DNA of 64,000 bases from Corynebacterium ammoniagenes DSM 20306 (lineage in GTDB: Bacteria; Actinomycetota; Actinomycetes; Mycobacteriales; Mycobacteriaceae), in contig NZ_CP009244.1 in the NCBI RefSeq assembly GCF_001941425.1, positions 1,488,001-1,552,000 of the forward strand, written 5' to 3'. Positions 39,986 to 50,725 of this stretch are shown here, piece after piece; the first letter of the stretch is position 1; each line of letters opens with the position of its first letter. Made by a program: the position numbers and the translations under genes. The notes under the pieces are model-generated. The model was not told the origin of the DNA. It ran no database searches and saw nothing but the letters and a program-made list of their open reading frames with translations.

Positions 39986-40969
39986 TTAGCGTGCGGCTAC
40001 CCATTCGCCATGCACGGAGTCAATCACACGTGCCAGTTTAGCTGGGTCGTGGCGGTTGAGCTCCACCCCGTCATTGGTAACCATACAGACGTCTTCAAAA
40101 ACCACTTCCGCGCCCAACTGGGCGGCTGCACGTTGCACGTGGGTGCGATCGCTTCCAGCCAGCAGCATATGTTGGTCAATGATGACCCGGTCCACGCGTA
40201 GGTTCGGCGCATGCTGAGCCAAAACGTGCAGGTGCCGCTCCACGGAAAAACCACTGGTCTCCCCTGGTTCTGCAGAGAGATTCAAAACTAGTAGACGTAG
40301 GGCATCCGACCGGGTAATGGCGTCCACGATTTGCGGCACTAAGACATGTGGCAGGACGGACGAAAACCAAGAGCCTGGACCCAACGTGATGATATCGGCC
40401 TCGTTGATAGCCTGCAGCACGCGTGGGTTAGCCTGCGGGGCATCAGGCAATAGATGCACGCGGCGTACCTGGCCTGGGGTGGTCGCCACTGCCACCTGTC
40501 CCCTGACTGGACGCATCACCCGGGGGTCATCGTCAAGCCCTGCGACTTCTGCTTCAATGCTCAGCGGCTGATTAACCATGGGAAGAACGCGCCCACTCGA
40601 TCCCGTGACCTCGGCGACTTTATCCAGCGCGGCCTGCATATCCCCCATGACTTCCGTCAGCCCTGCAATCAGCAAATTGCCGACCGCGTGGCCAGCCAAT
40701 GCCCCAGTGCCACCGAAGCGATGCTGCAAAGTCGTAGCCCACAAGTCACCGTTATTATCTCTCGAGCTCAATGCTGCAAGAGCCATCCGAAGATCGCCAG
40801 GCGGGATAATATCTAGCTCGCGACGCAAACGCCCTGAAGAGCCACCATCATCAGCGACCGTAACAATCGCCGAAATTGATGCCGGGTCACACTGACGAGC
40901 AGCTAGAAGCGTCTGGTAAAGGCCATGGCCGCCACCGAGACAAGCCATGTTGGGGGCAGAAGTACTCAC
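39986..40969 (-). CDS. yvcK: Gluconeogenesis factor YvcK/CuvA (CofD-like)
   Basis: A 327-residue CofD-related protein that in other bacteria binds UDP-GlcNAc-type nucleotide sugars and is needed for growth on gluconeogenic carbon and for cell shape. The start region CLGGGHGLYQTL is diagnostic, followed by VTVADDGGSSGRLRREL and a central GHAVGNLLIAGLTEVMG. I choose GTG 40969, 4 bases behind AAGGAG. It lies in the conserved rapZ-yvcK-whiA order. Confidence 0.94.
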   Translation of the reverse strand: MSTSAPNMACLGGGHGLYQTLLAARQCDPASISAIVTVADDGGSSGRLRRELDIIPPGDLRMALAALSSRDNNGDLWATTLQHRFGGTGALAGHAVGNLLIAGLTEVMGDMQAALDKVAEVTGSSGRVLPMVNQPLSIEAEVAGLDDDPRVMRPVRGQVAVATTPGQVRRVHLLPDAPQANPRVLQAINEADIITLGPGSWFSSVLPHVLVPQIVDAITRSDALRLLVLNLSAEPGETSGFSVERHLHVLAQHAPNLRVDRVIIDQHMLLAGSDRTHVQRAAAQLGAEVVFEDVCMVTNDGVELNRHDPAKLARVIDSVHGEWVAAR

Positions 40970-41150
40970 TTGACTCCTTGAATTGTTAAATCTTCCCAAT
41001 TCATCACAGCATGAAAAATTGTGGGAAATAGTGTGGACAAGCGACCGATTAGCAAACGATACCTCACGTCGAACTGTTCCTCAGTGTGCCCGTTTCGCAC
41101 AAGGCACAGGGAACTCAGGTCGATTATATGCTTGCTACATGCGCATTGAA

Positions 41151-42032
41151 CTAATCTCGGCGAATATCGCGGTGTAAGACATTCACGTCTAAGTCCGTGC
41201 GCTCGCGGAGTCTGCGCACAATCTCTTCAGCGACCGCGACGGAGCGGTGATGACCGCCCGTACATCCCACGCCAACGGTAATAAAGTTCTTGCCTTCGTG
41301 GCGGTAGCCATCCAACATCGATTGCAACATCACCAAGAAGTTTTCAATAAACGGCTCCGCAGCGTCCTGGTGCAAGACATATTCCGATACCGGCTCGTCT
41401 GTCCCGCGGAAACCACGCAGTTCCGGCACCCAATATGGGTTGGGAAGAAAGCGCACATCCACGATCAAATCAGCATCCCGCGGGGAGCCATGTTTGAAAC
41501 CAAAGGATTGTACGGTCACATGCTGCTGGTTGCCGCTCATAGAACCAAAGGAAGCTTCGATAGCGCGGCGCAGGTCATGAACCGATAGCGATGTCGTGTC
41601 AATAATGACGTCTGCAGCATCACGTGCCGAAGCCATGGCATCGCGTTCCCGAGTAATGCCCATCTTTAACGTGTCGCCCTGCTGCAGCGGATGAGTACGC
41701 CGCACGGAATCAAATCGACGGATTAAAACATCATCACGAGCATCCAGAAACAAGATATTGGGCTTGACTCCAATTTCTTCTAGAGCCGAGACGGTCTCTT
41801 CGATGGAGCCCGGAAAGACCCGAGATCGCGTGTCCGTAACCACTGCCATCGGCTGAACTGGAGGGTCATTTTCTTGCCCAGCTTTAAACACCTCAGCGAT
41901 GAGATACGGAGGCAGGTTTTGGGATACGTAATAGCCTTTGTCTTCTAAAACCTTGGATGCCGAGCTGAGACCGGCACCTGACATTCCAGTCAACAAAATC
42001 GGTGGCATCTGTGTGGTTGTCATGTCCGCCAT
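41151..42032 (-). CDS. rapZ: RapZ/YvcJ-family nucleotide-binding protein
   Basis: A 293-residue member of the RapZ family (PF03668), which in Enterobacteria is an RNA-binding adaptor and elsewhere a nucleotide hydrolase. The P-loop region reads [12 protein letters not shown]: the lysine of GxxxxGK[S/T] is replaced by leucine, so classical nucleotide binding is doubtful. The C-terminal domain has [26 protein letters not shown] and [14 protein letters not shown], both conserved. No ribosome site is clear; ATG 42032 or ATG 42023 could serve. It lies 91 bases behind uvrC. Confidence 0.92.
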   Translation of the reverse strand: MADMTTTQMPPILLTGMSGAGLSSASKVLEDKGYYVSQNLPPYLIAEVFKAGQENDPPVQPMAVVTDTRSRVFPGSIEETVSALEEIGVKPNILFLDARDDVLIRRFDSVRRTHPLQQGDTLKMGITRERDAMASARDAADVIIDTTSLSVHDLRRAIEASFGSMSGNQQHVTVQSFGFKHGSPRDADLIVDVRFLPNPYWVPELRGFRGTDEPVSEYVLHQDAAEPFIENFLVMLQSMLDGYRHEGKNFITVGVGCTGGHHRSVAVAEEIVRRLRERTDLDVNVLHRDIRRD

Positions 42033-42123
42033 TCTAACGTGAAATAATTATCGCGGCAGCGTATGCCAGTAAAGTTGCGATGTTGATCTCAATAACTTAA
42101 CTGTTGGACATGTTCCTCACAGA

Positions 42124-44175
42124 TCACGCGCGCAAATGCTCAAAGATTGTCGCTGCCATCTTCGGGCCAATTCCTTTAACTTCTGCGATCTGCTCTTCGC
42201 TGGCTTCTTTCAGCTTCTTTACAGAGCCAAAGTGCTTGACCAGATCCATGCGCCGTGTTGGCCCCAGCCCAGGGATGGAATCCAGCACTGATGACCGCAT
42301 GCGCTTGGAGCGTTGCTGGCGGTGATAGTTGATGGCAAAGCGGTGCGCCTCATCACGGATCTGTTGCAGCAGGTACAGTGCCTGTGAATTACGCGGCAAG
42401 ATAACCGGCTCGTCATCGCCAGGAACCCAGATTTCCTCCAAGCGTTTTGCCAACCCAACTAGGGTCACGTCCACGATGCCGAGTTCATCAAAGACCTTTT
42501 GTGCAGCGGCAACCTGTGGTGCTCCGCCGTCAACGATGAAAAGCTGCGGCGGGTACGCAAACTTTCGCGCGGCATCGGTTGCTTCCTCGATGACATTTTC
42601 ATCAGCAAAGTTCGATGCCTCTGCCTCTTCATCTGGGTTGGCCAATTTGTCTTCGTGGTGGCGCTTAAATCGACGCCTAGTGATTTCCGCAATAGAGCCA
42701 ACGTCATCAGAGCGGCCATCTCCCGCAGCTTCTTTAATGCGGTAGCGACGGTAATCGGATTTACGCGGCAGGCCATCTTCAAATACAACAAGTGAAGCCA
42801 CGACATCGGTGCCTTGGATATGCGAAATATCCGTGCACTCAATGCGCAGCGGCGCAGTTTCCATGCCAAGTGCTTCTTGAATATCTTGCAGCGCTGCAGA
42901 GCGCGCCGTGAGATCTCCGACGCGCTTGAGCTTGTGCTGGCGCAAGGCATCCTTGGCGTTTTTCTCTACCGTTTGCATTAGCGAGCGCTTATCACCACGC
43001 TGTGGCACACGCAGGTCTACCTGCGCGCCACGGAGGTCTTCTAGCAGCTTGACTACTTCCTCAGCTTCTTCCGGCATGGTGTGAACCAGTATCTCTCGCG
43101 GAACCACCTGAACTCGCCGTGGCGTTGCGCGTGATTCTTGGTCTACTCCCCTGCGCTGAAGTGCTGCGTCTTCCTCTGCTTCAAGTTTCTCGCGTTCGAC
43201 GGCATCCCCATAGAACTGGATGAGGAAGTTTTGCATCAACAAAGGAAGAGCAGGGTCTTCTTCGCCCTCTTCGAGCTTTTCCAGGGTTGCTTGATCGCCA
43301 ATTCTTTCCACGACCCAGCCCCGCTGCCCACGAACACGTCCATCACGGACGTGGAAGATTTGCACGGCAGCTTCCAGCTCATCAGTGTGGAAAGCGATTA
43401 AGTCTGCGTCTGTGCCATCGCTAAAGACGACTGCCTGTTGTTCCATGATCTTATTGATGGCATCGAGGTCATCGCGCAGCCGTGCCGCGCGTTCAAACTC
43501 TAAAGCTTCCGATGCTTCCTGCATCTGCGCGGTCAGCTGCCGAACTACGGGGCCGGTATTGCCGTTCATGAAAGACACTAGGCGATTGACGGTCTCGCGG
43601 TGTTCGTCTTCGCTGACGCGGCCGATGCACGGTGCATTGCATTTACCGATATACCCTAAAAGACATGGACGTCCCAGCTTTTCATGGCGATTGTAAACGC
43701 CTTTGGAACACGTGCGCATCGGAAAAACGCGCGTAAGTAGGTCTAAGGTTTCCCGGACCGCCCAAGCGTGGGAATACGGGCCAAAATAGCGCACTCCCTT
43801 GCGCCGCGGCCCGCGGTAGAAGAACGCACGCGGGACCTGCTCGCCGACGGAGACAGCCAGCATGGGATAGGTCTTATCGTCGCGATATTTGACGTTAAAT
43901 CGTGGATCAAACTTCTTAATCCACGTGTACTCCAGCGCTAAGGCTTCAACTTCGCTGGCAACTACCGTCCACTCCACGTTGGCTGCGGTTTGCACCATTT
44001 GGCGCGTGCGCGGGTGCAACTGAGTGATGTCCTGAAAATAATTGGACAGCCGTGAACGAAGGTTTTTGGCCTTGCCGACATAGACAACACGACGGTTTTC
44101 ATCGCGGAACTTATATACGCCTGGATCTGTCGGGATAGTTCCAGGAGCAGGCCGATAAGTGCTTGGATCAGCCAC
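42124..44175 (-). CDS. uvrC: UvrABC system protein C
   Basis: The 683-residue nucleotide excision repair endonuclease. The N-terminal GIY-YIG domain has [25 protein letters not shown] split by family spacing. A UVR motif follows in the [16 protein letters not shown] region, then the RNase H-like C-terminal nuclease with [23 protein letters not shown], and tandem helix-hairpin-helix motifs near [11 protein letters not shown] and VKGIGPKMA. The length is normal. Confidence 0.96.
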   Translation of the reverse strand: MADPSTYRPAPGTIPTDPGVYKFRDENRRVVYVGKAKNLRSRLSNYFQDITQLHPRTRQMVQTAANVEWTVVASEVEALALEYTWIKKFDPRFNVKYRDDKTYPMLAVSVGEQVPRAFFYRGPRRKGVRYFGPYSHAWAVRETLDLLTRVFPMRTCSKGVYNRHEKLGRPCLLGYIGKCNAPCIGRVSEDEHRETVNRLVSFMNGNTGPVVRQLTAQMQEASEALEFERAARLRDDLDAINKIMEQQAVVFSDGTDADLIAFHTDELEAAVQIFHVRDGRVRGQRGWVVERIGDQATLEKLEEGEEDPALPLLMQNFLIQFYGDAVEREKLEAEEDAALQRRGVDQESRATPRRVQVVPREILVHTMPEEAEEVVKLLEDLRGAQVDLRVPQRGDKRSLMQTVEKNAKDALRQHKLKRVGDLTARSAALQDIQEALGMETAPLRIECTDISHIQGTDVVASLVVFEDGLPRKSDYRRYRIKEAAGDGRSDDVGSIAEITRRRFKRHHEDKLANPDEEAEASNFADENVIEEATDAARKFAYPPQLFIVDGGAPQVAAAQKVFDELGIVDVTLVGLAKRLEEIWVPGDDEPVILPRNSQALYLLQQIRDEAHRFAINYHRQQRSKRMRSSVLDSIPGLGPTRRMDLVKHFGSVKKLKEASEEQIAEVKGIGPKMAATIFEHLRA

Positions 44176-44233
44176 GGTAGCTAACTTCCCTTCTTTGCTA
44201 AGCTCAGCTGCCCCATTGCGCTAGTGAGCTGGA

Positions 44234-44788
44234 TTAATCCAGCGGCATGTATTTCGCTTCCAACTCACGGAACTCGCGGGTTGCAGCAATCGCTGCTTCT
44301 TTATCACCAGACTGAATGGCCCAGACTGGAACATATTCAAAATTAGGAAGCTCGATACGCGCCATTCGGGAGCCTTCTGGAAACGCCAAACCGTAGATTA
44401 CTGCCCATGGGTAAAAGCGTGTGCCGATGATATTGCGGATCTCAACACCGTCAGCATTAGCGCGAAGGCGAGGTCGGTTGAATACCAGCCACGCAATAAT
44501 CGACAAGATGACGCCAATCCCAGGGAAGGCGAATTTATCGATCAGGGTGATATACGCACCGGTGAACTCAACATCCAACATCACGCCCATAAATACGTGT
44601 ACTGGAATCAAAATGGCGATACACAGCCAGGAAACTTTGCGAAGAAATGGCGAGGTAATGGTCAACTCCCATGGCTTTGTGGAAGTCATCGCAAAGGGAT
44701 CCGCCGTGGTGTACGCAAGGATTTCTTCGTCACTTAGCGTCTTCTTCGGTTGGTAGTCGCCTGGGGCACCAGCCGTTGAGTCAGTCAT
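44234..44788 (-). CDS. Membrane protein with bacterial PH-like domain
   Basis: A 184-residue protein of a family conserved between uvrC and ribH in corynebacteria. After a polar N-terminus there are two TM segments (about residues 51-75 and 83-105). A C-terminal region of about 80 residues (RLRANADGVEIRN, then TRFYPWAVIYGLAFP) looks like a PH/YdbS-type domain. I start at ATG 44788, with AGGAG 10 bases upstream; the ATG at 44800 directly touches that site and is unusable. The 15-base spacing to ribH suggests co-transcription with riboflavin genes. The function is unknown. Confidence 0.82.
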   Translation of the reverse strand: MTDSTAGAPGDYQPKKTLSDEEILAYTTADPFAMTSTKPWELTITSPFLRKVSWLCIAILIPVHVFMGVMLDVEFTGAYITLIDKFAFPGIGVILSIIAWLVFNRPRLRANADGVEIRNIIGTRFYPWAVIYGLAFPEGSRMARIELPNFEYVPVWAIQSGDKEAAIAATREFRELEAKYMPLD

Positions 44789-44803
44789 GGAATTAGTCAT
44801 CTC

Positions 44804-45295
44804 CTACAGTCCGCGCTCGGATGCGCGGTCTTTAATCTTACGCAGTTGCAGCACAGTATCTAAAGCCGCTGCCATAGCCTCCACGCCCTTATCTTCTGCA
44901 GCGCCTGGTGCACCCGAACGATCTACTGCCTGATCGTGGGTATTTACCGTCAAAATACCATTAGCGATGGGTTTAGCAGAATCTAACGCGATCCGCGTGA
45001 GACCTTGAGTGACGGAATCGCACACATAATCAAAGTGTGGCGTTCCCCCTCGAATAACGCAGCCAAGCGCTACGACCGCGTCATAGTGACGCGCAGCTTC
45101 TTGTACTGCCACAGGAATTTCTAAAGCGCCGACGACTCGGAAGCCATCCACGGTAGCGCCGCTGCGTTCTGCCTCAGCGAGGGCACGCTCATGGAGGCGA
45201 TCGCAGATATCTGCGTTCCAGGTTGCCGTGATAACTGCAACGGAGATACCGGAGGCATCGACCGCGGCTAGTTCTGGTAGTCCTTCTTTGCTCAT
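44804..45295 (-). CDS. ribH: 6,7-dimethyl-8-ribityllumazine synthase
   Basis: Condenses the pyrimidine intermediate with dihydroxybutanone phosphate. In 163 residues it has the [14 protein letters not shown] start, [33 protein letters not shown] and [11 protein letters not shown], all conserved around the active site (histidine in HFDYV). It ends the run ribD-ribE-ribAB-ribH, with 12 bases to ribAB. Confidence 0.96.
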   Translation of the reverse strand: MSKEGLPELAAVDASGISVAVITATWNADICDRLHERALAEAERSGATVDGFRVVGALEIPVAVQEAARHYDAVVALGCVIRGGTPHFDYVCDSVTQGLTRIALDSAKPIANGILTVNTHDQAVDRSGAPGAAEDKGVEAMAAALDTVLQLRKIKDRASERGL

Positions 45296-45307
45296 GTCCT
45301 TGCTTTC

Positions 45308-46579
45308 TTATTCGCCCGCGTGTCCTGCATCCCACCGAGCTACTTGCGGCAGAACATGGTTCATGCGGTCGCGCTTCGTGCGCAGGTAATCGATGTTATC
45401 GGCGTTCGGCTCAACTTCGAGCGGAGTATGTGCGGAGGCTTCGACTCCGAATCCGCGCAGACCATTGCCCTTATGGGGATTATTAGTCAACAGGTTGGCA
45501 GATTCAATGCCTAGATCACGCAGGATTTGGCCAGCAACCGAGTATTCGCGTGCGTCTTCCGGAAGCCCCTGCTCCAAATTGGCATCAACAGTATCGAGAC
45601 CATTGTCTTGCAGGCGGTAGGCCTCCAGCTTGGAGAGCAACCCGATGCCACGGCCTTCATGCCCGCGCAGGTAAATGATGATGCCCTCCCCCGCTTCTTG
45701 TACCTTGCGCATGGACTCGTGGAGCTGCTGTCCACAATCGCAGCGGCGGGAATGGAAAACGTCACCAGTTAAACACTCGGAATGCACGCGGACTAAGACG
45801 TCCTTTGCACCAGCGAGATCTTCTGGTTGACCAACGATAAGTGCCACGTGCTCCTGGCCATCAATCTCATGCTTGTAGCCAAGTGCAGTGAACGGACCAA
45901 AGTCCGTCGGCAGCCGGGTTTCCACGAGGCGGCGCACTTGAGTCTCATTGTGGCGGCGCCACTCAATGAGCTGCTCGATGGAGATCATCTTCAAATCGTG
46001 CTTATCCGAAAAACGTCGCAGCTCTTCCGAGCGCGCCATCGTGGTCGGGTCTTCTTCAGAGACGATCTCACACAGCACACCGGCTGGACGCAGTCCCGCC
46101 AGACGCGCTAAGTCAATAGCTGCTTCGGTGTGTCCGTCGCGTTCTAGAACACCGTTAGGGCGCGCCGCCAAGGGAACGACGTGTCCAGGACGCGTAAAGT
46201 CTTCTACCTTTGACATTGGATCTGCCAAACGCAGCATGGTTTCTGCGCGGCTGGAGGCAGAAATTCCGGTGGTGCCAGTAGCAGCGTCCACCGTCACGGT
46301 ATATGCAGTGCCGCGCACGTCTTCATTCTTACCCATCATGGGTGGCAAGTTCAGACGCGTGCAGTCTTCCGGTAACAATGGCACGCAAATATAGCCCGAA
46401 GAATAGCGCACCATAAACGCTACGAGCTCCGGAGTCGCGAGCTCCGCGGCGAAAATGAGGTCGCCCTCATTCTCACGGTTCTCGTTGTCAACAACAACTA
46501 CTGCCTTGCCGGCGGCGATATCCGCAATTGCGTCTTCGATAGAGTCCAGACGAACTGCGCTATTAACAGGTGCGTTCAT
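45308..46579 (-). CDS. ribAB: Bifunctional DHBP synthase / GTP cyclohydrolase II
   Basis: A 423-residue fusion that supplies both precursors of lumazine. The N-terminal half (about residues 1-200) has the DHBP synthase motif [16 protein letters not shown] and [16 protein letters not shown]. The C-terminal half has the GTP cyclohydrolase II zinc site [20 protein letters not shown] and the catalytic [13 protein letters not shown]. Both active sites look intact. It starts 11 bases behind ribE. Confidence 0.97.
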   Translation of the reverse strand: MNAPVNSAVRLDSIEDAIADIAAGKAVVVVDNENRENEGDLIFAAELATPELVAFMVRYSSGYICVPLLPEDCTRLNLPPMMGKNEDVRGTAYTVTVDAATGTTGISASSRAETMLRLADPMSKVEDFTRPGHVVPLAARPNGVLERDGHTEAAIDLARLAGLRPAGVLCEIVSEEDPTTMARSEELRRFSDKHDLKMISIEQLIEWRRHNETQVRRLVETRLPTDFGPFTALGYKHEIDGQEHVALIVGQPEDLAGAKDVLVRVHSECLTGDVFHSRRCDCGQQLHESMRKVQEAGEGIIIYLRGHEGRGIGLLSKLEAYRLQDNGLDTVDANLEQGLPEDAREYSVAGQILRDLGIESANLLTNNPHKGNGLRGFGVEASAHTPLEVEPNADNIDYLRTKRDRMNHVLPQVARWDAGHAGE

Positions 46580-46590
46580 AGCTCTCCAGC

Positions 46591-47205
46591 TTAGTCTCTA
46601 CCCTCTTGAACTTTGCCTTCGGGGCGGACCATCTTTTCTACATACTTCGCCAGCACATCAACTTCGAGATTTACCAGGTCTCCGACACTCAAATCTCCGA
46701 GGATGGTCTCTTGCAGTGTCACCGGAATCAGGGAGACCTCAAACCAGTCACTGCCTAATGCTGAGATAGTCAATGACGTACCACTGATTGCGATGGATCC
46801 TTTTCCTACCACGTAGCGGTCTAGGTCCTGCGGTAGTTCAAAACGCAGTACTTCCCAGTGCTCGGAAGGTGTGCGCGAGATCAGCTTCGAGGTACCGTCC
46901 ACATGACCCTGGACGATGTGCCCACCCAAGCGAGTGGTCGGCAATAAGGCACGCTCCAAGTTCACGGCGCTGTCTTGGTCTAATTGGCCAAGCGCGGAGC
47001 GGTTTAATGATTCTTGCATGATGTCAGCGACAAAGACAGAGCCTTCCAACTCAGCGACTGTCAAGCACACGCCGTTGACAGAAATTGAGTCGCCAAGTGT
47101 TGCATCGGACGTGACCACGGGCGCTTCAATGCTCATGCGGATGGAATCACCGAGCTCTTCCAAGCGGACAATCTTGCCCTTTTCTTCAACTAGCCCAGTA
47201 AACAA
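46591..47205 (-). CDS. ribE: Riboflavin synthase alpha subunit
   Basis: Dismutates two lumazines to riboflavin. The 204-residue protein has two lumazine-binding repeats, each starting with a related motif: [10 protein letters not shown] at the N-terminus and [13 protein letters not shown] in the middle, plus SVNGVCLTV. The start is a TTG at 47205, 6 bases behind AGGAG; an ATG overlapping it is out of frame. A hairpin lies between ribD and this gene. In corynebacterial literature the gene is also called ribC. Confidence 0.95.
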   Translation of the reverse strand: MFTGLVEEKGKIVRLEELGDSIRMSIEAPVVTSDATLGDSISVNGVCLTVAELEGSVFVADIMQESLNRSALGQLDQDSAVNLERALLPTTRLGGHIVQGHVDGTSKLISRTPSEHWEVLRFELPQDLDRYVVGKGSIAISGTSLTISALGSDWFEVSLIPVTLQETILGDLSVGDLVNLEVDVLAKYVEKMVRPEGKVQEGRD

Positions 47206-47233
47206 TCCATTCTCCTTTTAGTTGTGGTTTCTT

Positions 47234-47285
47234 CCAGCAGCCCCTGGACGCTTTCTCCATGGGCTGCTTTTCCGCAGGCTGCTGG
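47234..47285 (-). promoter_or_regulatory. Structured intergenic hairpin between ribD and ribE
   Basis: CCAGCAGCC and GGCTGCTGG form a 9-bp outer stem with further pairing inside (GCAGCCC against GGGGCTGC). It lies in the 86-base ribD-ribE gap. The conserved core of an FMN riboswitch is not seen. It could be an attenuator, a processing site, or a leftover terminator for ribD. Confidence 0.5.
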
Positions 47286-47291
47286 ATACAG

Positions 47292-48359
47292 CTACGGTTT
47301 ATGAGGCGATGCGTTACGTGGTACTCGCACGTAATTGATGAGCAGGTCATCGCCGAGAGCGACAACCTGCCCGCGGGAAAACCGCGCAGCGCCCTTTAAC
47401 GTATTAGTCAACGGATGAGCCAGGACGGAAATTCCCTCACCCAGTAACAGCGGGGCTTGATAGACCTGAACCCAGTCGACTAAACCGGCGTTCATAAACC
47501 CGGAAGCTAAGCCCGCGCCACCTTCCACCAAGACATCGCGCGCGCCGCTGGCGTAGAGCTCTTGCAGTGCTTCGTCGATCTTGGCGTATTGCTCGAATCC
47601 CAAACGGTTGAGATTGGAGGCATTCTCGCCAACATCAGCGAGGCGACGCCGGCCGATGACAACTCGCCGCGGTTGGTGTTCGCGTTGCGAGCCATCGGGA
47701 AAACGTGCCGTCAACGACGGGTTATCGGTCAACGCTGTGCCAGTACCGATAATGATGGCATCGCGGTGTGCGCGGTCTTCGTGAACGTATTGCCGCGCCA
47801 TCTCCCCAGTAATCCACTGGCTGGTGCCATCAGCAGCCGCAGTAAAGCCATCGATGGTTTGCGCAAATTTTAACGTCACGTGCGGCCGACCTAATTGGAC
47901 CGACTTGAGCCATGGAATTAGCGCATCGGGCATGCCTTCGGGGGCGGAAAGCTGCGTGACATTAACACCCGCTTCACGCAGTGCCTCTGCGCCGCCGCCG
48001 GCCTCAGGGTTGGGATCACTGTGCAGGTAATAAACCTCTTGGATCCCCGCCTCAATGAGTGCTTGCGTGCACGGACCAGTGCGCCCGGTGTGCCGACACG
48101 GCTCGAGTGTCACCACTGCGGTGGCGCCATCGGTGCGTCCGACTGCCTCGGCCAGTGCTTGTACTTCCGCGTGTGCGCCACCGGCTGGCTGAGTCGCGCC
48201 GGTGCCTACTATCTCGCCGGCGGTAGAGACCATGACTGCTCCCACTGGCGGGTTGGGGCTGGTCGTGCCGCGAACCTCCCAGCCCGCAGACATCGCCGTG
48301 CGCAAGGCCTTATCGATGATGGCGGATGGGGCCGAATTGGCCTCTGAGTTTATTTCCAT
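47292..48359 (-). CDS. ribD: Riboflavin biosynthesis deaminase/reductase RibD
   Basis: A 355-residue bifunctional enzyme. The N-terminal deaminase has the zinc site HAEVQAL and EPCRHTGRTGPC. The C-terminal reductase domain starts near HVTLKFAQTIDGF and contains DALLxEGGAG-type residues as DVLVEGGAGLASGFM. The ATG at 48359 gives normal length. rpe ends 58 bases upstream on the same strand. Confidence 0.95.
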   Translation of the reverse strand: MEINSEANSAPSAIIDKALRTAMSAGWEVRGTTSPNPPVGAVMVSTAGEIVGTGATQPAGGAHAEVQALAEAVGRTDGATAVVTLEPCRHTGRTGPCTQALIEAGIQEVYYLHSDPNPEAGGGAEALREAGVNVTQLSAPEGMPDALIPWLKSVQLGRPHVTLKFAQTIDGFTAAADGTSQWITGEMARQYVHEDRAHRDAIIIGTGTALTDNPSLTARFPDGSQREHQPRRVVIGRRRLADVGENASNLNRLGFEQYAKIDEALQELYASGARDVLVEGGAGLASGFMNAGLVDWVQVYQAPLLLGEGISVLAHPLTNTLKGAARFSRGQVVALGDDLLINYVRVPRNASPHKP

Positions 48360-48417
48360 AAGTGCTTCACTCTTGCTCTAATACGCGGCGGCTGAACGGT
48401 GGTTCGATTGCTTAACG

Positions 48418-49101
48418 CTAGTTAAGCGTTGCCAATTGGCGGAGGTTATCTACTTCTGCAGCACGATCGTCTTTTTTGAAAATTGCCGAGCCTGCCACAA
48501 ATGCATCACAGCCTGCTTCGGCGCTTTGGCGAATGGTGTCTGCGGAAATGCCACCGTCGATTTCGATGAGCATCGGCAACTGCTGCTCATCGATAGCTGC
48601 GCGCAGAGCGCGGACCTTATCTAACATCTCCGGCATAAACTTCTGCCCGCCGAAGCCGGGCTCCACGCTCATGACCAGAACTAAGTCGAAGTGAGAGAGC
48701 TTGTCCAACCACGGTTCAATCGGAGTATTGGGCTTGATAGAAAATCCCGCGCGAACACCTAAGCCACGAATTTTCGCGGCCAAGTCTAGTGCGGCCTGCT
48801 CATCTTCAACGGCTTCGACGTGGAAGATAATGCAGTCTGCTCCCGCCTTCGCGTAGGTTTCTACCCACTTTTCAGGCTCCTCAATCATCAAATGAACGTC
48901 CAAGACTTGTTCCGTGATGCCATCCACGGCGGCCGTGATATCCGGGCCAAAGGACAGGTTCGGAACAAAGTGGCCATCCATAATATCCACGTGGATCCAG
49001 TCGGCATTCGACACGGTTGCTACTTCTTCTCCCAAGCGCGTGAAATCGGCAGCGAGGATAGAAGGTGAGATAATTGGAGCACTAAAAGAGCTGGAAGTCA
49101 T
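48418..49101 (-). CDS. rpe: Ribulose-phosphate 3-epimerase
   Basis: Interconverts ribulose-5-phosphate and xylulose-5-phosphate; supplies the pentose phosphate pathway genes located elsewhere in the window. The 227-residue TIM barrel has SPSILAADFTRLGEE, HVDIMDGHFVPNLSFGP, VMSVEPGFGGQKF and EIDGGISADT. I start at ATG 49101 (MTSSSFSAPIISPSILAADF). Longer starts at 49110 or 49203 would overlap or touch rsmB and lack homology. Confidence 0.95.
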   Translation of the reverse strand: MTSSSFSAPIISPSILAADFTRLGEEVATVSNADWIHVDIMDGHFVPNLSFGPDITAAVDGITEQVLDVHLMIEEPEKWVETYAKAGADCIIFHVEAVEDEQAALDLAAKIRGLGVRAGFSIKPNTPIEPWLDKLSHFDLVLVMSVEPGFGGQKFMPEMLDKVRALRAAIDEQQLPMLIEIDGGISADTIRQSAEAGCDAFVAGSAIFKKDDRAAEVDNLRQLATLN

Positions 49102-49111
49102 GCCCACCATC

Positions 49112-50725
49112 TTAAGGGTTTTTACGAAGGACAGCGAAGAACATCGCGTCCGTGCCGTGGCGGTGCGGCCACATTTGCACGGACTTGTGCTCGCCCACAT
49201 CACCCATATCAGGAATCAAGTCATGAGCGTTGTCTTCAACAACGTCTAATTCCGCTAAGGCACGGTCGACGATGTTGCGGGTCTCACGCAGATCCGGCGA
49301 ACAGGTGGAGTAGACGATAACTCCGCCAGGGCGCAGCAAAGACACCGCCGATTTCAGCAGCTCGAATTGCAGCGTGGACAGCTCCGCGATATCGGACTCA
49401 GATTTGCGCCACCGAGCCTCGGGGCGACGGCGCAAAGCACCCAGACCAGAGCACGGGGCATCGACAAGAATGCGATCGTAGCCCGGTTCCAAGCCGGGAT
49501 TACGACCATCAGCCACATGGACATCTACCGGCAGATCGCCAACAGTCTTTTTCACCAACTGGGCGCGGTGCTCGGATACTTCTACGGCATCGACGACAGC
49601 GCCATCCATGCGGGCAAGAGAGCCCATCAGTGCGGCCTTGCCGCCGGGACCAGCACATAAATCAAGCCATCGGCCTTGATCTTCACCTTCAAGTGGTGCT
49701 TCGACCACTGCGCGTGCAATCAGCTGCGAGCCTTCGTCTTGTACTGCGGCCAGACCTTGCTGCACCGGTTCTAAGTCGCCCGGGTCACCGGAGTCCATGT
49801 ACACGGCGTAGGGAGAATACTTGCCCTCGTCCGAGCCGGTCATCAAGGCTAATTCTTCTGCGGTAATCTCCCCGGGCCGCGCAACCAAGTGCACCACGGG
49901 GCGCTGCGAATCGCCTTCGAGGGCATCGGCAAGCTCTTCTTGGCACACAACTTGGGCGAAGGAGCGAGCAATCCACACTGGGTGTGCGTGGCGGAAAGCC
50001 AAAGCTTCGATCTCGCCCGCCGGGGTTAGTTTGTCCAATAAGGTTTCAGGGTTGGCACGCGTAATCGAGCGCATAATGCCGTTGACAAAACCCTTGGCTT
50101 TTTCGTGCCCAGCAGCTTGAACCAAGCGCACGGTGGTATCAACTGCCGCGTGCGGTTCCACGCGGGTATACATCAGCTGATAAGTGCCGACGCGCAAGGC
50201 ATCGAGTACTTCAATAGCCAAGGTATCGAGTCCACGCGAGGAGTGCTCACCGATGATGGCATCCAACACGCCCTCAGCACGCAGCGTGCCATAAGCCAGT
50301 TCGGTCGCAAACGCAGCGTCACGGCCTTCGAGCTGGTTCGCGCGCAAGGACTTGGGCAAGATTAAGTTGGCAAAAGCATCATCGGAGTGCACCCGCAATA
50401 AAGTTTCATAGACTACGGCGCGTGGTACATCGACTCCGACTTTTTGAGCGTTGCGCACGATATCGCCCGGGCCTTGCGCCCGATTGCGGTCGTGCCGCTC
50501 GTATTGGCGTCGTGGCGCGGCACCATCGCTATGGCGTGAGCTTGCTCGTGAGCCTGCTCGTGAATCGGAGCGTCCGTGATTGCCGCCTCGATTGCCACCT
50601 CGGCTGGAGCCACCTCGGTTCGCGCTGTCAGCCTGGTTCTCGCGGGGTGAGTGCTTCCCACCTTGTGGCGTGCGCGCCTTGGAGGAGTCGCCTGACTTGG
50701 ACCGTGACCGGAATCCACCACTCAT
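49112..50725 (-). CDS. rsmB: 16S rRNA m5C967 methyltransferase RsmB (Fmu/Sun)
   Basis: A 537-residue rRNA cytosine methyltransferase. A NusB-like RNA-binding domain (about residues 95-230) precedes the SAM-dependent domain with [17 protein letters not shown], and the catalytic cysteines lie in [15 protein letters not shown] and [11 protein letters not shown]. Unusually, about 90 N-terminal residues are basic and rich in Arg, Gly and Ser, with RGG-like repeats, and probably disordered. The stop/start relation with fmt (4-base overlap at 50722-50725) indicates coupling. Confidence 0.94.
   Translation of the reverse strand: MSGGFRSRSKSGDSSKARTPQGGKHSPRENQADSANRGGSSRGGNRGGNHGRSDSRAGSRASSRHSDGAAPRRQYERHDRNRAQGPGDIVRNAQKVGVDVPRAVVYETLLRVHSDDAFANLILPKSLRANQLEGRDAAFATELAYGTLRAEGVLDAIIGEHSSRGLDTLAIEVLDALRVGTYQLMYTRVEPHAAVDTTVRLVQAAGHEKAKGFVNGIMRSITRANPETLLDKLTPAGEIEALAFRHAHPVWIARSFAQVVCQEELADALEGDSQRPVVHLVARPGEITAEELALMTGSDEGKYSPYAVYMDSGDPGDLEPVQQGLAAVQDEGSQLIARAVVEAPLEGEDQGRWLDLCAGPGGKAALMGSLARMDGAVVDAVEVSEHRAQLVKKTVGDLPVDVHVADGRNPGLEPGYDRILVDAPCSGLGALRRRPEARWRKSESDIAELSTLQFELLKSAVSLLRPGGVIVYSTCSPDLRETRNIVDRALAELDVVEDNAHDLIPDMGDVGEHKSVQMWPHRHGTDAMFFAVLRKNP

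Noticed and set aside
47206-47291. FMN riboswitch in the ribD-ribE gap.
   Set aside because: A hairpin is present, but the conserved multi-helix RFN core is not.
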